Source: Candidatus Zhuqueibacterota bacterium
GTDB lineage: Bacteria; Zhuqueibacterota; Zhuqueibacteria; Residuimicrobiales; Krinioviventaceae
NCBI GenBank assembly: GCA_003854995.1
Contig: RQOI01000162.1
Location: 1-29,225, forward strand
Length of the DNA: 29,225 nt
Reading direction: 5' to 3'
The notes below the pieces were generated by a model that ran no database searches, was not told where the DNA came from, and saw only the letters and a program-made list of their open reading frames with translations. Both the position numbers and the translations under genes were made by a program. Shown piece by piece: positions 13,821 to 22,553 of this stretch (its first letter is position 1; each line of letters starts with the position of its first letter).

Positions 13821-15665
13821 TTAATATATCTCTGTCTCCGGATATATCTGAAATTCCGGCGCATCAATGAGAATGGTATTGCCGAGAATGCGTACATCGG
13901 TTTTGGATTTTGCTAGGATTTCATATTCCATTGTCGATGGCATATCGAGCAGACGAACCTCATCGACCTGGGAATAGAATACTGAAATGAATTTTTTGAA
14001 AAACTTGCTGGTTTCTCCACCGGACTTTGCCAGTGCATTTACTTCGGTTTCATGATAGGTCGATATAATTGGAATCTGCAATAGTTTGCCGATTAACATA
14101 CCAAGGATGCCCATCGGCCCAAGTGTATCGATAAAAATGATATCACAGGCCTCTTGGAAAAAGTCGTATGCGATGCGCATGGCAGGTGGCAAGCCGTAAT
14201 GCGGCGAATTTTTTAGCACGATCAGTGATTTATAACCAAAAAAATCGCCCTTTTGCGAGTTATTATCAGCAACTGTAAAATAGACAGTTCGATAACCTTG
14301 AGCCAGTTCATCGTGCAAAAGATCATTCATTTCATCCCGTTCCAATAATTGGCCTGGCGAACTATCTGAGAAAATGGCAACTTTATGGGGGATTTGCAGT
14401 GATTTGGGCAAAAACTGTTCAGCGCATTCCCGCATCAGTTTGCGGTCAGCGGTTTCAGTCTTGAATCCAACCAGATAGGGGACTGTCAAGGGCAAAATAT
14501 TTTTTAATATGGCGCAGTTCTTCAGCAGTCGCATCGGACTGTTATGTTTTTGGGCGTCGTTCAATATGGTGATGAGGTGATGGTTGACAATATCATTGGC
14601 CATATTAAAAAAGCGGATACCGGTGTCATGATCAAATGGCGCTCGTCCCATTAGAAATTCTAAAAGTATTTTATCCTTTTTCACATATCTGGCAATTTCT
14701 TTCTGAACGGCCTTTGAACCTTTTTTTGTGGTCAGCGAGAATGTCCTTTTAATTTTATCCTTTGTATATGCCAGGCCTAGCGAATAAAGTCCGTGAGTTT
14801 TTGTCTCTTCAAAAACATTGTCGAGCAGCAACCATGCAAGTTGATTTTTAAACAGATCAAAGGATTTCTTTTTTGTCTTCGAGTATTTGTAGCCAACAGC
14901 AAGCGCACCGTGCGCCACAGATAGAGGCGAACCTCCTCCTCCTTCAGTTCGGCTTTTTCCGGCTGTGATATGTGCAAGTATTTCGTCTACTGTATGAGCT
15001 TTGTCCGTAACCGTATGTGGCGAAGAGATCATGATGCCGCCGTGATCATCCGAACCACCGATAAAACTTTTCTTCCATGGCTCTTCGCCAATGGGATTCC
15101 TGTTGTGCCTGTCCGCGAGTTTCCATATTTTTTCAGGTGTCAAATGTGTGCATATCTGTTCAAACAGATCCTCAGGATAGATATTTTTGCCACCGTTTTT
15201 GACTTCAAATATTTTAAACATCAACAACATCTGTTCGATATGATCGATGGTCAGCCTCGGTCCCATCTCAAAGAAAGGATGCGCCAGAGCATGTACGATA
15301 TTTTGTTGATTCAAATAGGGGATCAAATCGTAGATATTGAATCGAAGGCGCTGAATGTCATCGTGTTGCGCTTCGTTGATATTAAAAACAAGTATGTGCA
15401 CTTTGGCTTTGTCGTGCGGGAAAAATGCAGAGACTTCTTCGCTGATGAAAAAGTTTGGCATATGCGCAATTTCCAGCGCGCCGGAAATCACATCATGATC
15501 GGTGATAGTTACAAAATCCATTCCCCGTGATGTCGCGATTTTATATACGTCCATTGGTTCGGTATAGCACTCATACATCTGGAGTTGATCTAAAATCCAG
15601 TTGCCTGCCGTTCGTGAATGAAAAGTATGGACGTGAAGGTCAATTCGGGAGATAGTATTATTCAA
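13821..15665 (-). CDS. PHP-domain protein fused to a glycosyltransferase-like half domain
   Basis: A 614-residue protein. The N-terminal 290 or so residues are a PHP metallo-phosphoesterase domain with metal ligands visible in DLHVHTFHS (His11, His13), TITDHD (Asp56, His57), ISEEVSAFF, HALAHPFFEMG and GGSDDHGG. A helical linker follows. From about residue 425 (HKVAIFSDSSPG) a Rossmann-like segment resembles the acceptor half of GT4 enzymes (FFQEACDIIFIDTLGPMGIL, IPIISTYHETEVNALAK). The donor-binding half is missing, and the protein ends soon after ILGNTILIDAP. PHP-GT4 fusions of about 800 residues exist in Chlorobiota and Deltaproteobacteria, so this may be truncated. A TTG start at 15665 is indicated by GAGGA five bases upstream. 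It follows the GT4 gene by 23 bases. Confidence 0.8.
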   Translation of the reverse strand: MNNTISRIDLHVHTFHSRTAGNWILDQLQMYECYTEPMDVYKIATSRGMDFVTITDHDVISGALEIAHMPNFFISEEVSAFFPHDKAKVHILVFNINEAQHDDIQRLRFNIYDLIPYLNQQNIVHALAHPFFEMGPRLTIDHIEQMLLMFKIFEVKNGGKNIYPEDLFEQICTHLTPEKIWKLADRHNRNPIGEEPWKKSFIGGSDDHGGIMISSPHTVTDKAHTVDEILAHITAGKSRTEGGGGSPLSVAHGALAVGYKYSKTKKKSFDLFKNQLAWLLLDNVFEETKTHGLYSLGLAYTKDKIKRTFSLTTKKGSKAVQKEIARYVKKDKILLEFLMGRAPFDHDTGIRFFNMANDIVNHHLITILNDAQKHNSPMRLLKNCAILKNILPLTVPYLVGFKTETADRKLMRECAEQFLPKSLQIPHKVAIFSDSSPGQLLERDEMNDLLHDELAQGYRTVYFTVADNNSQKGDFFGYKSLIVLKNSPHYGLPPAMRIAYDFFQEACDIIFIDTLGPMGILGMLIGKLLQIPIISTYHETEVNALAKSGGETSKFFKKFISVFYSQVDEVRLLDMPSTMEYEILAKSKTDVRILGNTILIDAPEFQIYPETEIY

Positions 15666-15688
15666 TTTTTCCTCGATTCCAAGAAATA

Positions 15689-16843
15689 CTATATCGCCAA
15701 AGCAGGTTTCATATGTTCATACTTGGAACGCTCAATAAACATGCGATAGTCATCCAGCAATCGAGAATTGATCTTTTTCCAACAATATTGCCGGGCTGTG
15801 ATGCGAGCCTGCCGCCCGAGTTTTTTTGCGTGATCCGGATTGACGAGCAAGCGTTCCAACTGGAATGCAAAATCTTCAGCATCTTTGGGTTTGGCGAGTA
15901 AACCATCATGGTCATGGCTAATGATATCGCCAACACCACCGGCCATTACACCAACAGCCGGGATGCCCGAAGCAAAGGATTCAAGGATAACATTGCCAAA
16001 AGTTTCCGTGGTGGAAGGGAATGCAAATATGTCTGCGCTGGCATACCAGCGGGCCAAAGCTTCGCCATGGACAAAACCTGGCATATAGGCACCAGGTAAA
16101 ATTTCCTCAAGTTCCGGACGCATTGGGCCGTCGCCGAGCAGAACGATTCTATAATCATGACCGCGCGCTTTGAGGATTTTATCAGCATCGGCGAGAATGC
16201 TCAAGTCTTTGTGATTGATCAAGCGACCGACAAAAAGCAAGATCGGCTGGTCTTCTGCGCCGATCGAGCGACGTAGTTCATTATCCCTCAAATGAGGTGA
16301 AAAAAGATCCAGCTCGATGCCGCGCTGCCAGAGATCAACATTACGAATGCCTTGTTTGTGCAGCTCTTGTTTCGCGCTGGGGGATGGTGCATAGGTCATG
16401 TCACATTTGTTGTGAAACCAGTTCAAATAGGCCCAGCCTGTGGGCTCGAGCCAATCCAAGTTGAAATAGGAAAAATAATCGATAAAATGGGTGTGATAGC
16501 TCGTAACAACGGGCAATTTTTTACGCTGTGCATAGTTGAGACCATAAAGACTTATCAACGTCGGTGAGCAGAGATGCACGATATCCGGTCGAAAATCTTT
16601 TAATTGCCGAGAAATACCTTCAAAAAAAGGCACCCCCATTTGGTAATATGAATAGAGAAAAAACGGCACAGACTTTACCTTGGTCACATGCCGGGTCCAG
16701 TCATAGGATTCATCCGGCTTGACCGGGGAAAAAAAGTGAAAATCGACATGTTGTTCCTGCATCGTGCCGACCAGTTTTGACAACGTCTTGACAACCCCAT
16801 CGGTGTTTGGGGGCAAGCTTTCAGTAAAAAGTGCAACCCTCAT
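15689..16843 (-). CDS. GT4-family glycosyltransferase (mannosyl-/glucosyltransferase, MgtA-like)
   Basis: A complete 384-residue GT-B enzyme. The N-terminus MRVALFTESLPPNTDGVVKT and the acceptor segment VVTSYHTHFIDYFSYF are typical of the branch that makes diacylglycerol glycosides or GDP-mannose-dependent phosphatidylinositol mannosides. The donor half has LLFVGRLINHKDL and the EX7E motif, Glu280 and Glu288, in TETFGNVILESFASG. AAGGAG precedes the ATG at 16843. It lies between a PAP2 phosphatase gene (9-base gap) and the PHP-GT fusion gene (23-base gap). Together with these it probably builds a glycolipid or lipid-linked sugar at the inner membrane. The exact donor and acceptor cannot be told. 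Confidence 0.93.
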   Translation of the reverse strand: MRVALFTESLPPNTDGVVKTLSKLVGTMQEQHVDFHFFSPVKPDESYDWTRHVTKVKSVPFFLYSYYQMGVPFFEGISRQLKDFRPDIVHLCSPTLISLYGLNYAQRKKLPVVTSYHTHFIDYFSYFNLDWLEPTGWAYLNWFHNKCDMTYAPSPSAKQELHKQGIRNVDLWQRGIELDLFSPHLRDNELRRSIGAEDQPILLFVGRLINHKDLSILADADKILKARGHDYRIVLLGDGPMRPELEEILPGAYMPGFVHGEALARWYASADIFAFPSTTETFGNVILESFASGIPAVGVMAGGVGDIISHDHDGLLAKPKDAEDFAFQLERLLVNPDHAKKLGRQARITARQYCWKKINSRLLDDYRMFIERSKYEHMKPALAI

Positions 16844-16852
16844 ATCTGCTCC

Positions 16853-17383
16853 TTATGCCGCGATTGCTAGTCCTATCTTTGCACATGCGATGCCCAGCGC
16901 CATGCCAGCCAGCACATCGCTGGGGAAATGTAGTCCATTGTAAATCCGAGAAAAGCCAATAAGCGCGGCAATGATAACGAATGGAATGAATAGAATTGGT
17001 ATGGCCGTGCCAAAAAGCGTAGCCATTAAAAATGCTGCAGCCGTATGTCCCGAAGGAAAACTGAATTTATCCGGCGGCGGCATGAGTGAGCTGATGCCCG
17101 GCAACGCGCGAAAAGGACGATTTCGTTTGGTCCTTGTTTTTACGATTTTGTGAATAGTGACTTGGAGGATAAACGCAATCAATCCGGCCGGGACTATCTT
17201 TAGTGCCAGTTCAAAATCAAGAATGAATAGCAAAATGCCAAACACAGCATAAAAATGGCCGTCGCCAAGTCGAGATAAACCGTACATCATCAAGTCAAGC
17301 ATTTTTAATCCGTTAAGGCTGGAAATTCTGATACACAATTGGTTGTCCCACGCCTGAACATTGTTGTAAAGAATTCGAATCAT
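16853..17383 (-). CDS. PAP2-family membrane phosphatase
   Basis: A 176-residue polytopic membrane protein carrying all three PAP2 motifs. KTRTKRNRP (K-x6-RP, residues 82-90) is first, followed by FPSGHTAAAF (PSGH, residues 110-113) and SRIYNGLHFPSDVLAG (SR-x5-H with the trailing Asp). These form the active site that dephosphorylates phosphatidic acid, phosphatidylglycerol phosphate or undecaprenyl pyrophosphate on the outer face of the inner membrane. The ATG at 17383 was chosen because GGAG lies eight bases upstream. The alternative TTG at 17389 is too close to it. It is the first gene of the leftward glycan/glycolipid operon and may recycle the lipid carrier or supply diacylglycerol for the adjacent glycosyltransferase. 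Confidence 0.92.
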   Translation of the reverse strand: MIRILYNNVQAWDNQLCIRISSLNGLKMLDLMMYGLSRLGDGHFYAVFGILLFILDFELALKIVPAGLIAFILQVTIHKIVKTRTKRNRPFRALPGISSLMPPPDKFSFPSGHTAAAFLMATLFGTAIPILFIPFVIIAALIGFSRIYNGLHFPSDVLAGMALGIACAKIGLAIAA

Positions 17384-17750
17384 ACGCAAGCTCCATATTT
17401 GCGTTAAATATAAATGAGCAATATTATAGAATAATAAAGATTCGGTTAATGTAGTGTTACCAATGAGCTAAAAGCTTGTCCATTTCAAGCCAATTCAAGA
17501 GGCAAGTTTACAAAATAGTATTTCATGTTTTCGGGGAGTTTCTTATTTTCTTTCGTTGCCTCCCAGGTCGAGGTCTTGGATGTACCGACGCCCGCGACCT
17601 ATGCCCACTAAACGGGAAACTGGCAAGGCTCTCCGGCCGGCAGCTCGTTCAGTGGCTGTGCAAACAGAGTGGCAAGCCTTTTGTGACCTCTGCGCGATGA
17701 ACGAGACAGTCTGTTGGTATTATCGTATGCAAACGAAAATGAGCTTTATC
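17384..17750. other. Divergent intergenic region
   Basis: The AT-rich part (17384-17470) should hold the leftward promoter of the PAP2 operon. From about 17560 to 17700 the sequence turns GC-rich and protein-like in a rightward frame (GLGCTDARDLCPLNGKLARL). That frame has no ribosome site and was not recognised. It could be an old gene fragment ahead of the ferredoxin gene. Confidence 0.35.
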
Positions 17751-18470
17751 ATGAAAAAAAGACGACAAAAAATTAGAACTGGAATCATACTCGTTTCATT
17801 CTTCCTCTTCCCGGCATTTTTTTATTTCTTTTCGCCCTATCTCATCATTGAAGGCACACTCAATGGCGTGATCACCGGAAGTTTTGTCATGTTCACGCTG
17901 CAGTTTATTTCCGCGCTTATTTTTGGACGCGCATTCTGCGGCTGGGTTTGTCCAGCGGGCGGGGCGCAGGAGGCGCTCATCACGGTGCGAAACAAAAGGA
18001 TCACAAAAAGCAATTTCATAAAATGGCTGATTTGGACGCCGTGGATTGCTGTGATTATCCTGCTTGCCGTAAAAAACGGCGGCTATCGACAGCTTAATCC
18101 ACTTTACCAAATGAAATTCGGCCTCTCCATTGATTCTGTGCAGGCGTTGATCACCTATCTGATGGTCCTGATGCTGATCGTGCTTCCCGCACTCATCGTG
18201 GGCAGACGTTCATTCTGCCATCATCTCTGCTGGATGGCGCCCTTTATGATCATCGGCCGAAAAATTCGCAACGTTTTCGGTTGGCGCTCCCTTCGTCTTG
18301 AGGCAATGCCGGATCAATGTACTCACTGCCATACGTGCACAGAAAACTGTCCGATGAGCCTGCCTGTCGAACTAATGGTGGAATTCAATAAAATGGAAAA
18401 TACGGAGTGTATTTTGTGTGCGACCTGTATTGATGGCTGTAAAAGCAAAGCTATAAAATATCTTTTTTAA
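17751..18470 (+). CDS. Membrane 4Fe-4S ferredoxin-type electron-transfer protein (NapH/YccM-like)
   Basis: About 239 residues with four or so membrane helices. The first helix pair is FFLFPAFFYFFSPYLIIEG and GSFVMFTLQFISALIFGRAF. Cys motifs CGWVCPAG and FCHHLCW follow helices two and four, as in NapH-like proteins. The C-terminus has two ferredoxin clusters: CTHCHTCTENCP, the full CxxCxxCxxxCP, and CILCATCIDGC, also a full set. It likely passes electrons from the quinone pool or a cytoplasmic donor to a periplasmic partner, which is not encoded nearby. The ATG at 17751 (MKKRRQKIRTG) begins the usual positively charged N-terminus. ATGs at 17727 and 17739, and one at 17697, are possible, and no good ribosome site decides between them. 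Confidence 0.85.
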   Translation: MKKRRQKIRTGIILVSFFLFPAFFYFFSPYLIIEGTLNGVITGSFVMFTLQFISALIFGRAFCGWVCPAGGAQEALITVRNKRITKSNFIKWLIWTPWIAVIILLAVKNGGYRQLNPLYQMKFGLSIDSVQALITYLMVLMLIVLPALIVGRRSFCHHLCWMAPFMIIGRKIRNVFGWRSLRLEAMPDQCTHCHTCTENCPMSLPVELMVEFNKMENTECILCATCIDGCKSKAIKYLF

Positions 18471-18554
18471 AATAATAGGAAATGGATAAATTTAATCGGG
18501 ACAAAATCGCTATAAAAAGAATAATCAGTTTTCAATTTGCTGCCAATGCAACCA

Positions 18555-18905
18555 TTATTTGATCAACAGACATTTCTCAGTTTGCTGAAATTCTCCTGCT
18601 TTCAAGGTATAAAAATAAACGCCAGCCGGCAGCGCTTTGCCGTCAAATAAAACGCGATGTCTGCCCGGCGGCAACGTATCATTCACGAGCGCCGCGACCT
18701 TTTCGCCCAATGAATTGTGCACAGCAAGAGTGACCCACGCTACACTTGCAGTCTGAAATGATATCTCGGTCGCCGGATTAAAAGGATTGGGATAATTCCG
18801 GTTCAGACAAAATGACAGCGGGGAGGAATTGTCGCCATCTTGAATTCGCGTCTTTTCATCCAGGCGGGCATAGGAATCAATTGATGTCGAATCGCCATAG
18901 CTGTG
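18555..18905 (-). pseudogene. Severed T9SS C-terminal sorting domain
   Basis: In the same frame as the upstream secreted protein, and directly after its TAG stop, 116 codons run to a TAA at 18555. They read HSYGDSTSIDSYARLDEKTR, a linker, CLNRNYPNPFNPATEISF, then VHNSLGEKVAALVNDTLPPG, LPAGVYFYTLKAGEF and a basic end KCLLIK. This is the standard type IX secretion type A sorting domain: NYPNPFNP start, V...LGE..., L..G.Y.Y.L. The tail is so well preserved that the stop must be recent, a sequencing error, or read through. Confidence 0.85.
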
Positions 18906-20456
18906 CTAAAAGGTGATGCGCAAGCCGTAATCGCCCGGCAAGAGTCCGGTCGTGTTCCAGGTGGCGAGAAGGCCTTCGGGAACCGGTTCCGTATGCATCC
19001 CATCCGTTGGCCGCCACAGTTGACGATCCGGATCATTGCTGAACTCGACCTGATAGCCCGTCAACTGAATGTGATTATCGGGGCCGGCCAAAAGGCGCAT
19101 GGCGCCATAGATCGGTATTTCGCTATCGATTGATCCAAACACCGGCGGCAGTTGAATTTCGAACAGAACCGCCGCTGCATAAGCCTTCGGTTCAACCGTT
19201 CTTTGGGTGTTGGCGATGAGCATCACAGCGTTTTCGTCGGCGTTAATCTCCGTTCCCACAAATGAAGCGTTCGCGCCGATCAACACGGAAGAGTTTCGAG
19301 CGATTGTCTGGGATTTGATATAAGAGCCGTAAATCAGCATAAACGATTGATCAAATGCCCCGACGTAGCCGCCAGTGCCGTCGCAGATGGAATTTAAAAC
19401 AGAAGCTCTGCCGTTGCCTTGGGTGAGAATTTCACCAAAGACGCAATTGCTGATGGTGACATCGGAGAAAGCAGAGACATAAAAATTCCAGGTCTGCACT
19501 TGAGATTCGATCAAGTGCAGCGTCCGATCCGGCAGGTTGATCACCTCATCATTGTGAAAGGATTCGTTGGTGATGCCAGTCACTTGCAGCGAGTCATCAG
19601 CGGCAAAGAGCAGCCCAACGGCGCGAAGATCGCTGTTGCGAAAGGTGGCATTTGAGCCGGTCATGGAGATCAGGCCCCACATGGCGTTCGTGCAGTTTTC
19701 AAGAGAAAGGTGATAGGAAATACCCAGGGCGGTTTGGGTGGAATCCGGAAAGCTCCAACGGCTGTCTGAAATATCCCGGGGAAGTCGTACATCAACAAGG
19801 CTGGATTCCGGTGCAACAAACCAAAAAAGCAAAAAATTACAGTTCGTAAAAGAGACATCATTATCGCCGAAGCAAAGAAACTCGCCGGGCGTTTGCGAAT
19901 TCGACAGGGCGGCGCGGGCTTGATCCAGCAATCCAACAGTGATGAATCCATCCGTGACTTTGCTATCGCTCATCGCATAGACGGCCTGCCCGGCGAGGCC
20001 GATCGACCAGGATTGGCCGCTGGATGTGAAAGCAATATTTGCAAAAGCGGCAGAACCCTGTTCAATGATTTGCATGTTGTGCTCATAAATATATTCCTGC
20101 GCGACTGCAAAATTGCCGCCGGTCGCTATTAATTTCCCGGTTCCAGCGATGTAAATATCGCCATCGATTGAAAAATCGGCATTCAGAAGGTTGAGTACAC
20201 CCTGATTGATGATGACAAGATCGCCCTGGAGCGCATAATCGCCGGCAATCGTCATCGTCTCATCCGGCGCATTATCGCCAATGATAAGAGCGCCGTCAGT
20301 CGGTGCAAGGCGATTCGCCTGCAGTTTAGAAGCGAAAACAAACAGAGAAGGACAAGGCGAAATGAGACTGTTTTTATTTACCGGAACCTGACTGTAGGCG
20401 AATTGTCCGCCAAAACAACAGAGGCTGATCAAGATGTTACGTATAACATTCAACAT
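18906..20456 (-). CDS. Secreted beta-helix-type surface protein, T9SS cargo with premature stop
   Basis: A 516-residue protein to the TAG at 18906-18908. It begins with a signal peptide (MLNVIRNILISLCCFGGQFA, cleavage near AYSQ). The body is repetitive, with short strands and turns rich in N, S, G and I (ADFSIDGDIYIAGTGKLIAT, SFTNCNFLLFW, TISNCVFGEILTQG). It looks like a right-handed parallel beta-helix as in pectate-lyase-like or adhesin-like proteins. No catalytic residues were recognised. The frame continues past the stop into an intact type IX sorting domain, so the ancestral product was 632 residues or more. The ATG at 20456 is chosen by signal peptide; the frame is open further up to 20639 but that part does not look like protein. 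The ribosome site is weak. It is divergent from the lipocalin gene. Confidence 0.75.
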   Translation of the reverse strand: MLNVIRNILISLCCFGGQFAYSQVPVNKNSLISPCPSLFVFASKLQANRLAPTDGALIIGDNAPDETMTIAGDYALQGDLVIINQGVLNLLNADFSIDGDIYIAGTGKLIATGGNFAVAQEYIYEHNMQIIEQGSAAFANIAFTSSGQSWSIGLAGQAVYAMSDSKVTDGFITVGLLDQARAALSNSQTPGEFLCFGDNDVSFTNCNFLLFWFVAPESSLVDVRLPRDISDSRWSFPDSTQTALGISYHLSLENCTNAMWGLISMTGSNATFRNSDLRAVGLLFAADDSLQVTGITNESFHNDEVINLPDRTLHLIESQVQTWNFYVSAFSDVTISNCVFGEILTQGNGRASVLNSICDGTGGYVGAFDQSFMLIYGSYIKSQTIARNSSVLIGANASFVGTEINADENAVMLIANTQRTVEPKAYAAAVLFEIQLPPVFGSIDSEIPIYGAMRLLAGPDNHIQLTGYQVEFSNDPDRQLWRPTDGMHTEPVPEGLLATWNTTGLLPGDYGLRITF

Positions 20457-20595
20457 ATTCTTTTGCTCTCGTTTGTCTGCAATAACGTTTGCCAAGTTTC
20501 TACGTCCAAGAAATCGATTGCACAATACAAAATAAATTATTAAGTGATTAACATGTTGAGCCGGCCTTTTATGCCAATTGTGTAGGAGAGTAAAA

Positions 20596-21117
20596 ATGAA
20601 AAGTGTTTTCATGACTTTGGTGTTGCTCCTTTTTACCAACTATGCAGGAGGAGAGCCCATGCAAACCGTCTATCACGTTGACTTGCAACGCTATGTTGGG
20701 CTCTGGTACGAGATCGCCAAAATTCCCAACAGCTTTCAGAAAAAATGCGCATCAGGCACCACAGCCGAGTATACCCTATTAGAAAACGGAAAGGTACAGG
20801 TCGTCAACCGTTGCCGAGAGTCCGATGGGCGAGAAGACTCTGCCAAAGGTGTCGCGCGAGTGGTGGATACAAAAACGAACGCCAAATTGCAGGTCAGTTT
20901 TGTGCGTTTTCTCGGCAAGAACTGGTTCTGGGGTGATTACTGGATCATCGGCCTGGACGAGGACTATCAGTGGGCAATCGTCGGTCATCCGAAACGAAAA
21001 TATGGCTGGATATTGGCGCGCACGCCGGAACTGGCACCGGAAGATCTGCAGACATGTCATAATATTCTACGCGAACAAGGCTACAATCTCGCCGAATTCA
21101 TCGCGACCGAGCATTAG
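20596..21117 (+). CDS. Bacterial lipocalin (Blc-like)
   Basis: A 173-residue protein with a signal peptide (MKSVFMTLVLLLFTNYAGG). The lipocalin fold signature GxW appears in RYVGLWYEIAKIPNSFQ. KKCASGTTAEYTLLENGKVQ and VNRCRE follow, with the two Cys that usually form the disulfide. The second conserved block is YWIIGLDEDYQWAIVGHPKR, and the C-terminal R in GWILAR is present, all as in E. coli Blc. Unlike Blc there is no lipobox Cys, so it is probably a soluble periplasmic protein instead of an outer-membrane lipoprotein. The family binds fatty acids and lysophospholipids. GGAGAGTAAAA precedes the ATG at 20596. It is a single gene divergent from the beta-helix protein. Confidence 0.92.
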   Translation: MKSVFMTLVLLLFTNYAGGEPMQTVYHVDLQRYVGLWYEIAKIPNSFQKKCASGTTAEYTLLENGKVQVVNRCRESDGREDSAKGVARVVDTKTNAKLQVSFVRFLGKNWFWGDYWIIGLDEDYQWAIVGHPKRKYGWILARTPELAPEDLQTCHNILREQGYNLAEFIATEH

Positions 21118-21150
21118 ATTTTGTCGCCCATCCAATGCTCACGATCACAT

Positions 21151-21258
21151 TTATCGATCACCAGTTGATTGACATTCCACGGTCAGCTCGGATTCGATCC
21201 ACCCGTCCTGTCGGCCCGGCGTCGGATTCACATCGATATCATGGGGAAATACCCGCAT
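21151..21258 (-). other. Short protein-like frame, possible gene fragment
   Basis: A 35-codon leftward frame (MRVFPHDIDVNPTPGRQDGW, IESELTVECQSTGDR) looks like natural protein, not random translation. It has no ribosome site and was not recognised. It lies between the lipocalin and the ATPase genes and may be a relic of a lost gene. Confidence 0.2.
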
Positions 21259-21333
21259 CTTTTACAATATTGCGCGACAAAATCGGTTAATCTGTAATTT
21301 GCAAGAAAGATAAACAATTTACAGAGTTAACTG

Positions 21334-21362
21334 TTGACAATCGGATTGCTTTTTCGTATGTT
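21334..21362 (+). promoter_or_regulatory. Sigma-70-type promoter for the DUF4143 ATPase
   Basis: TTGACA at 21334-21339 is a perfect -35 box. With an optimal 17-base spacer it is followed by TATGTT (21357-21362), four of six matches to the -10 box. It ends 20 bases before the ATPase start codon, so the leader would be very short. This housekeeping-type promoter is unlike the Bacteroidota-type element before pfkA. Confidence 0.55.
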
Positions 21363-21382
21363 AGTGCAAAAAGGTGAAGAAG

Positions 21383-22552
21383 ATGCCAGAACAGTATGTT
21401 GAACGGACTGTAACAGAAAAGATAATTGCCTATCTGGCGAAATTTCCGGCTGTTGCGATATTAGGGCCTCGCCAGGCTGGCAAATCAACACTAGCAAAAA
21501 AAATTGTCGCTAGTTGGGAAGGAGCGGTTTATCTGGATTTGGAATCAGCTGCAGAAAGGCAGAAATTGACCAATCCGGAAATCTATTTCGAGCGCCAAAA
21601 AAATCATCTCATTTGTCTGGATGAAATTCAACGGACGCCGGAACTTTTTACGTCACTTCGCAGCGTTATTGATGAGAATACGAGAAACGGACAGTTCCTT
21701 ATTCTGGGTTCAGCCTCCCGAGATTTAATTCGACAGTCTTCCGAATCATTGGCAGGCCGAATCATCTTTGTGGAATTAGCACCCTTTTTGTACGAGGAGG
21801 TTAAAAGTCTGGCGAATGACAAATACATGTATTGGCTGCGCGGCGGATTCCCAAGAAGCTACCTTGCCGACTCAGATGAACTATCATTTGTCTGGCGCGA
21901 AAATTTCATTCAAACATTCTTGGAACGAGATATTCCACAACTTGGATTTCAAATTCCGGCCGAAACGTTGCGACGACTCTGGAAAATGTGTTCACACATG
22001 CATGGACAGGTTGTTAACCTGTCAAATCTAGGACAATCACTTGGGGTTAGCCATACGACAATTCGAGCCTATCTTGATATATTGTCACATACATTTATGA
22101 TCCGTTTGCTCTCACCTTTTTTCGGCAACCTTAAAAAGCGGCTCATACGCTCGCCAAAGATGTATATTCGTGATTCCGGTATACTACACACATTGCTTGG
22201 CCTGGAATCGTTCGAAGATTTGATGGGACACCATCTGTACGGTGCATCATGGGAGGGCCTAGCTGTAGAGAATATCATCCACAGTTTTCCTCGCTGGAAT
22301 CCGACATTCTATCGCACTAGTGACGGTACCGAGTTGGACCTTGTACTAGAAAAAGGTAAAAAGCGTCTTGTATTTGAATGCAAAGCCACAAAGGCACCGG
22401 AATTAACCAAGGGTTTTTGGAATTCAATTAAGCAACTCGAACCCAGTTCGACATTTATTGTTGCGCCCGTTGACCAAGAGTATCCTGTTGACAAAAATGT
22501 GCGTGTTGTGCCGTTGAGCAAGATGAGTGAAGTTGCGGACATATACAGCTAG
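21383..22552 (+). CDS. AAA-type ATPase with DUF4143 C-terminal domain
   Basis: A 389-residue protein. The N-terminal P-loop domain (AAA_14) has Walker A GPRQAGKST at residues 28-36, Walker B ICLDEIQR, and sensor-like LILGSAS. A winged-helix segment (NLSNLGQSLGVSHTTIRAYL) and the DUF4143 nuclease-like domain follow. That domain is recognised by MYIRDSGILHTLLG, SWEGLAVENII, ELDLVLEKGKKRLVFECKAT; the last stretch resembles the PD-(D/E)xK core (D...ExK). The family is widespread, and its members are often solitary or mobile genes of unproven function, proposed to act in stress or DNA-related processes. ATG at 21383 is supported by AAGGTG upstream. A second, only distantly similar member is at 26702-27889. 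Confidence 0.9.
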   Translation: MPEQYVERTVTEKIIAYLAKFPAVAILGPRQAGKSTLAKKIVASWEGAVYLDLESAAERQKLTNPEIYFERQKNHLICLDEIQRTPELFTSLRSVIDENTRNGQFLILGSASRDLIRQSSESLAGRIIFVELAPFLYEEVKSLANDKYMYWLRGGFPRSYLADSDELSFVWRENFIQTFLERDIPQLGFQIPAETLRRLWKMCSHMHGQVVNLSNLGQSLGVSHTTIRAYLDILSHTFMIRLLSPFFGNLKKRLIRSPKMYIRDSGILHTLLGLESFEDLMGHHLYGASWEGLAVENIIHSFPRWNPTFYRTSDGTELDLVLEKGKKRLVFECKATKAPELTKGFWNSIKQLEPSSTFIVAPVDQEYPVDKNVRVVPLSKMSEVADIYS

Positions 22553-22553
22553 C

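Noticed and set aside
17476..17700. A 74-codon frame ahead of the ferredoxin gene as an independent gene
   Set aside because: No ribosome site, mixed composition and no recognisable motif; kept only as a possible fragment in the intergenic entry.
18555..20456. Genetic-code reassignment of TAG or selenocysteine/pyrrolysine insertion to explain the in-frame stop
   Set aside because: Other genes in the window use TAG as normal stop (pfkA, the dehydrogenase, the lipocalin and the 21383 ATPase), and the site lies in a linker with no insertion-element hairpin seen.
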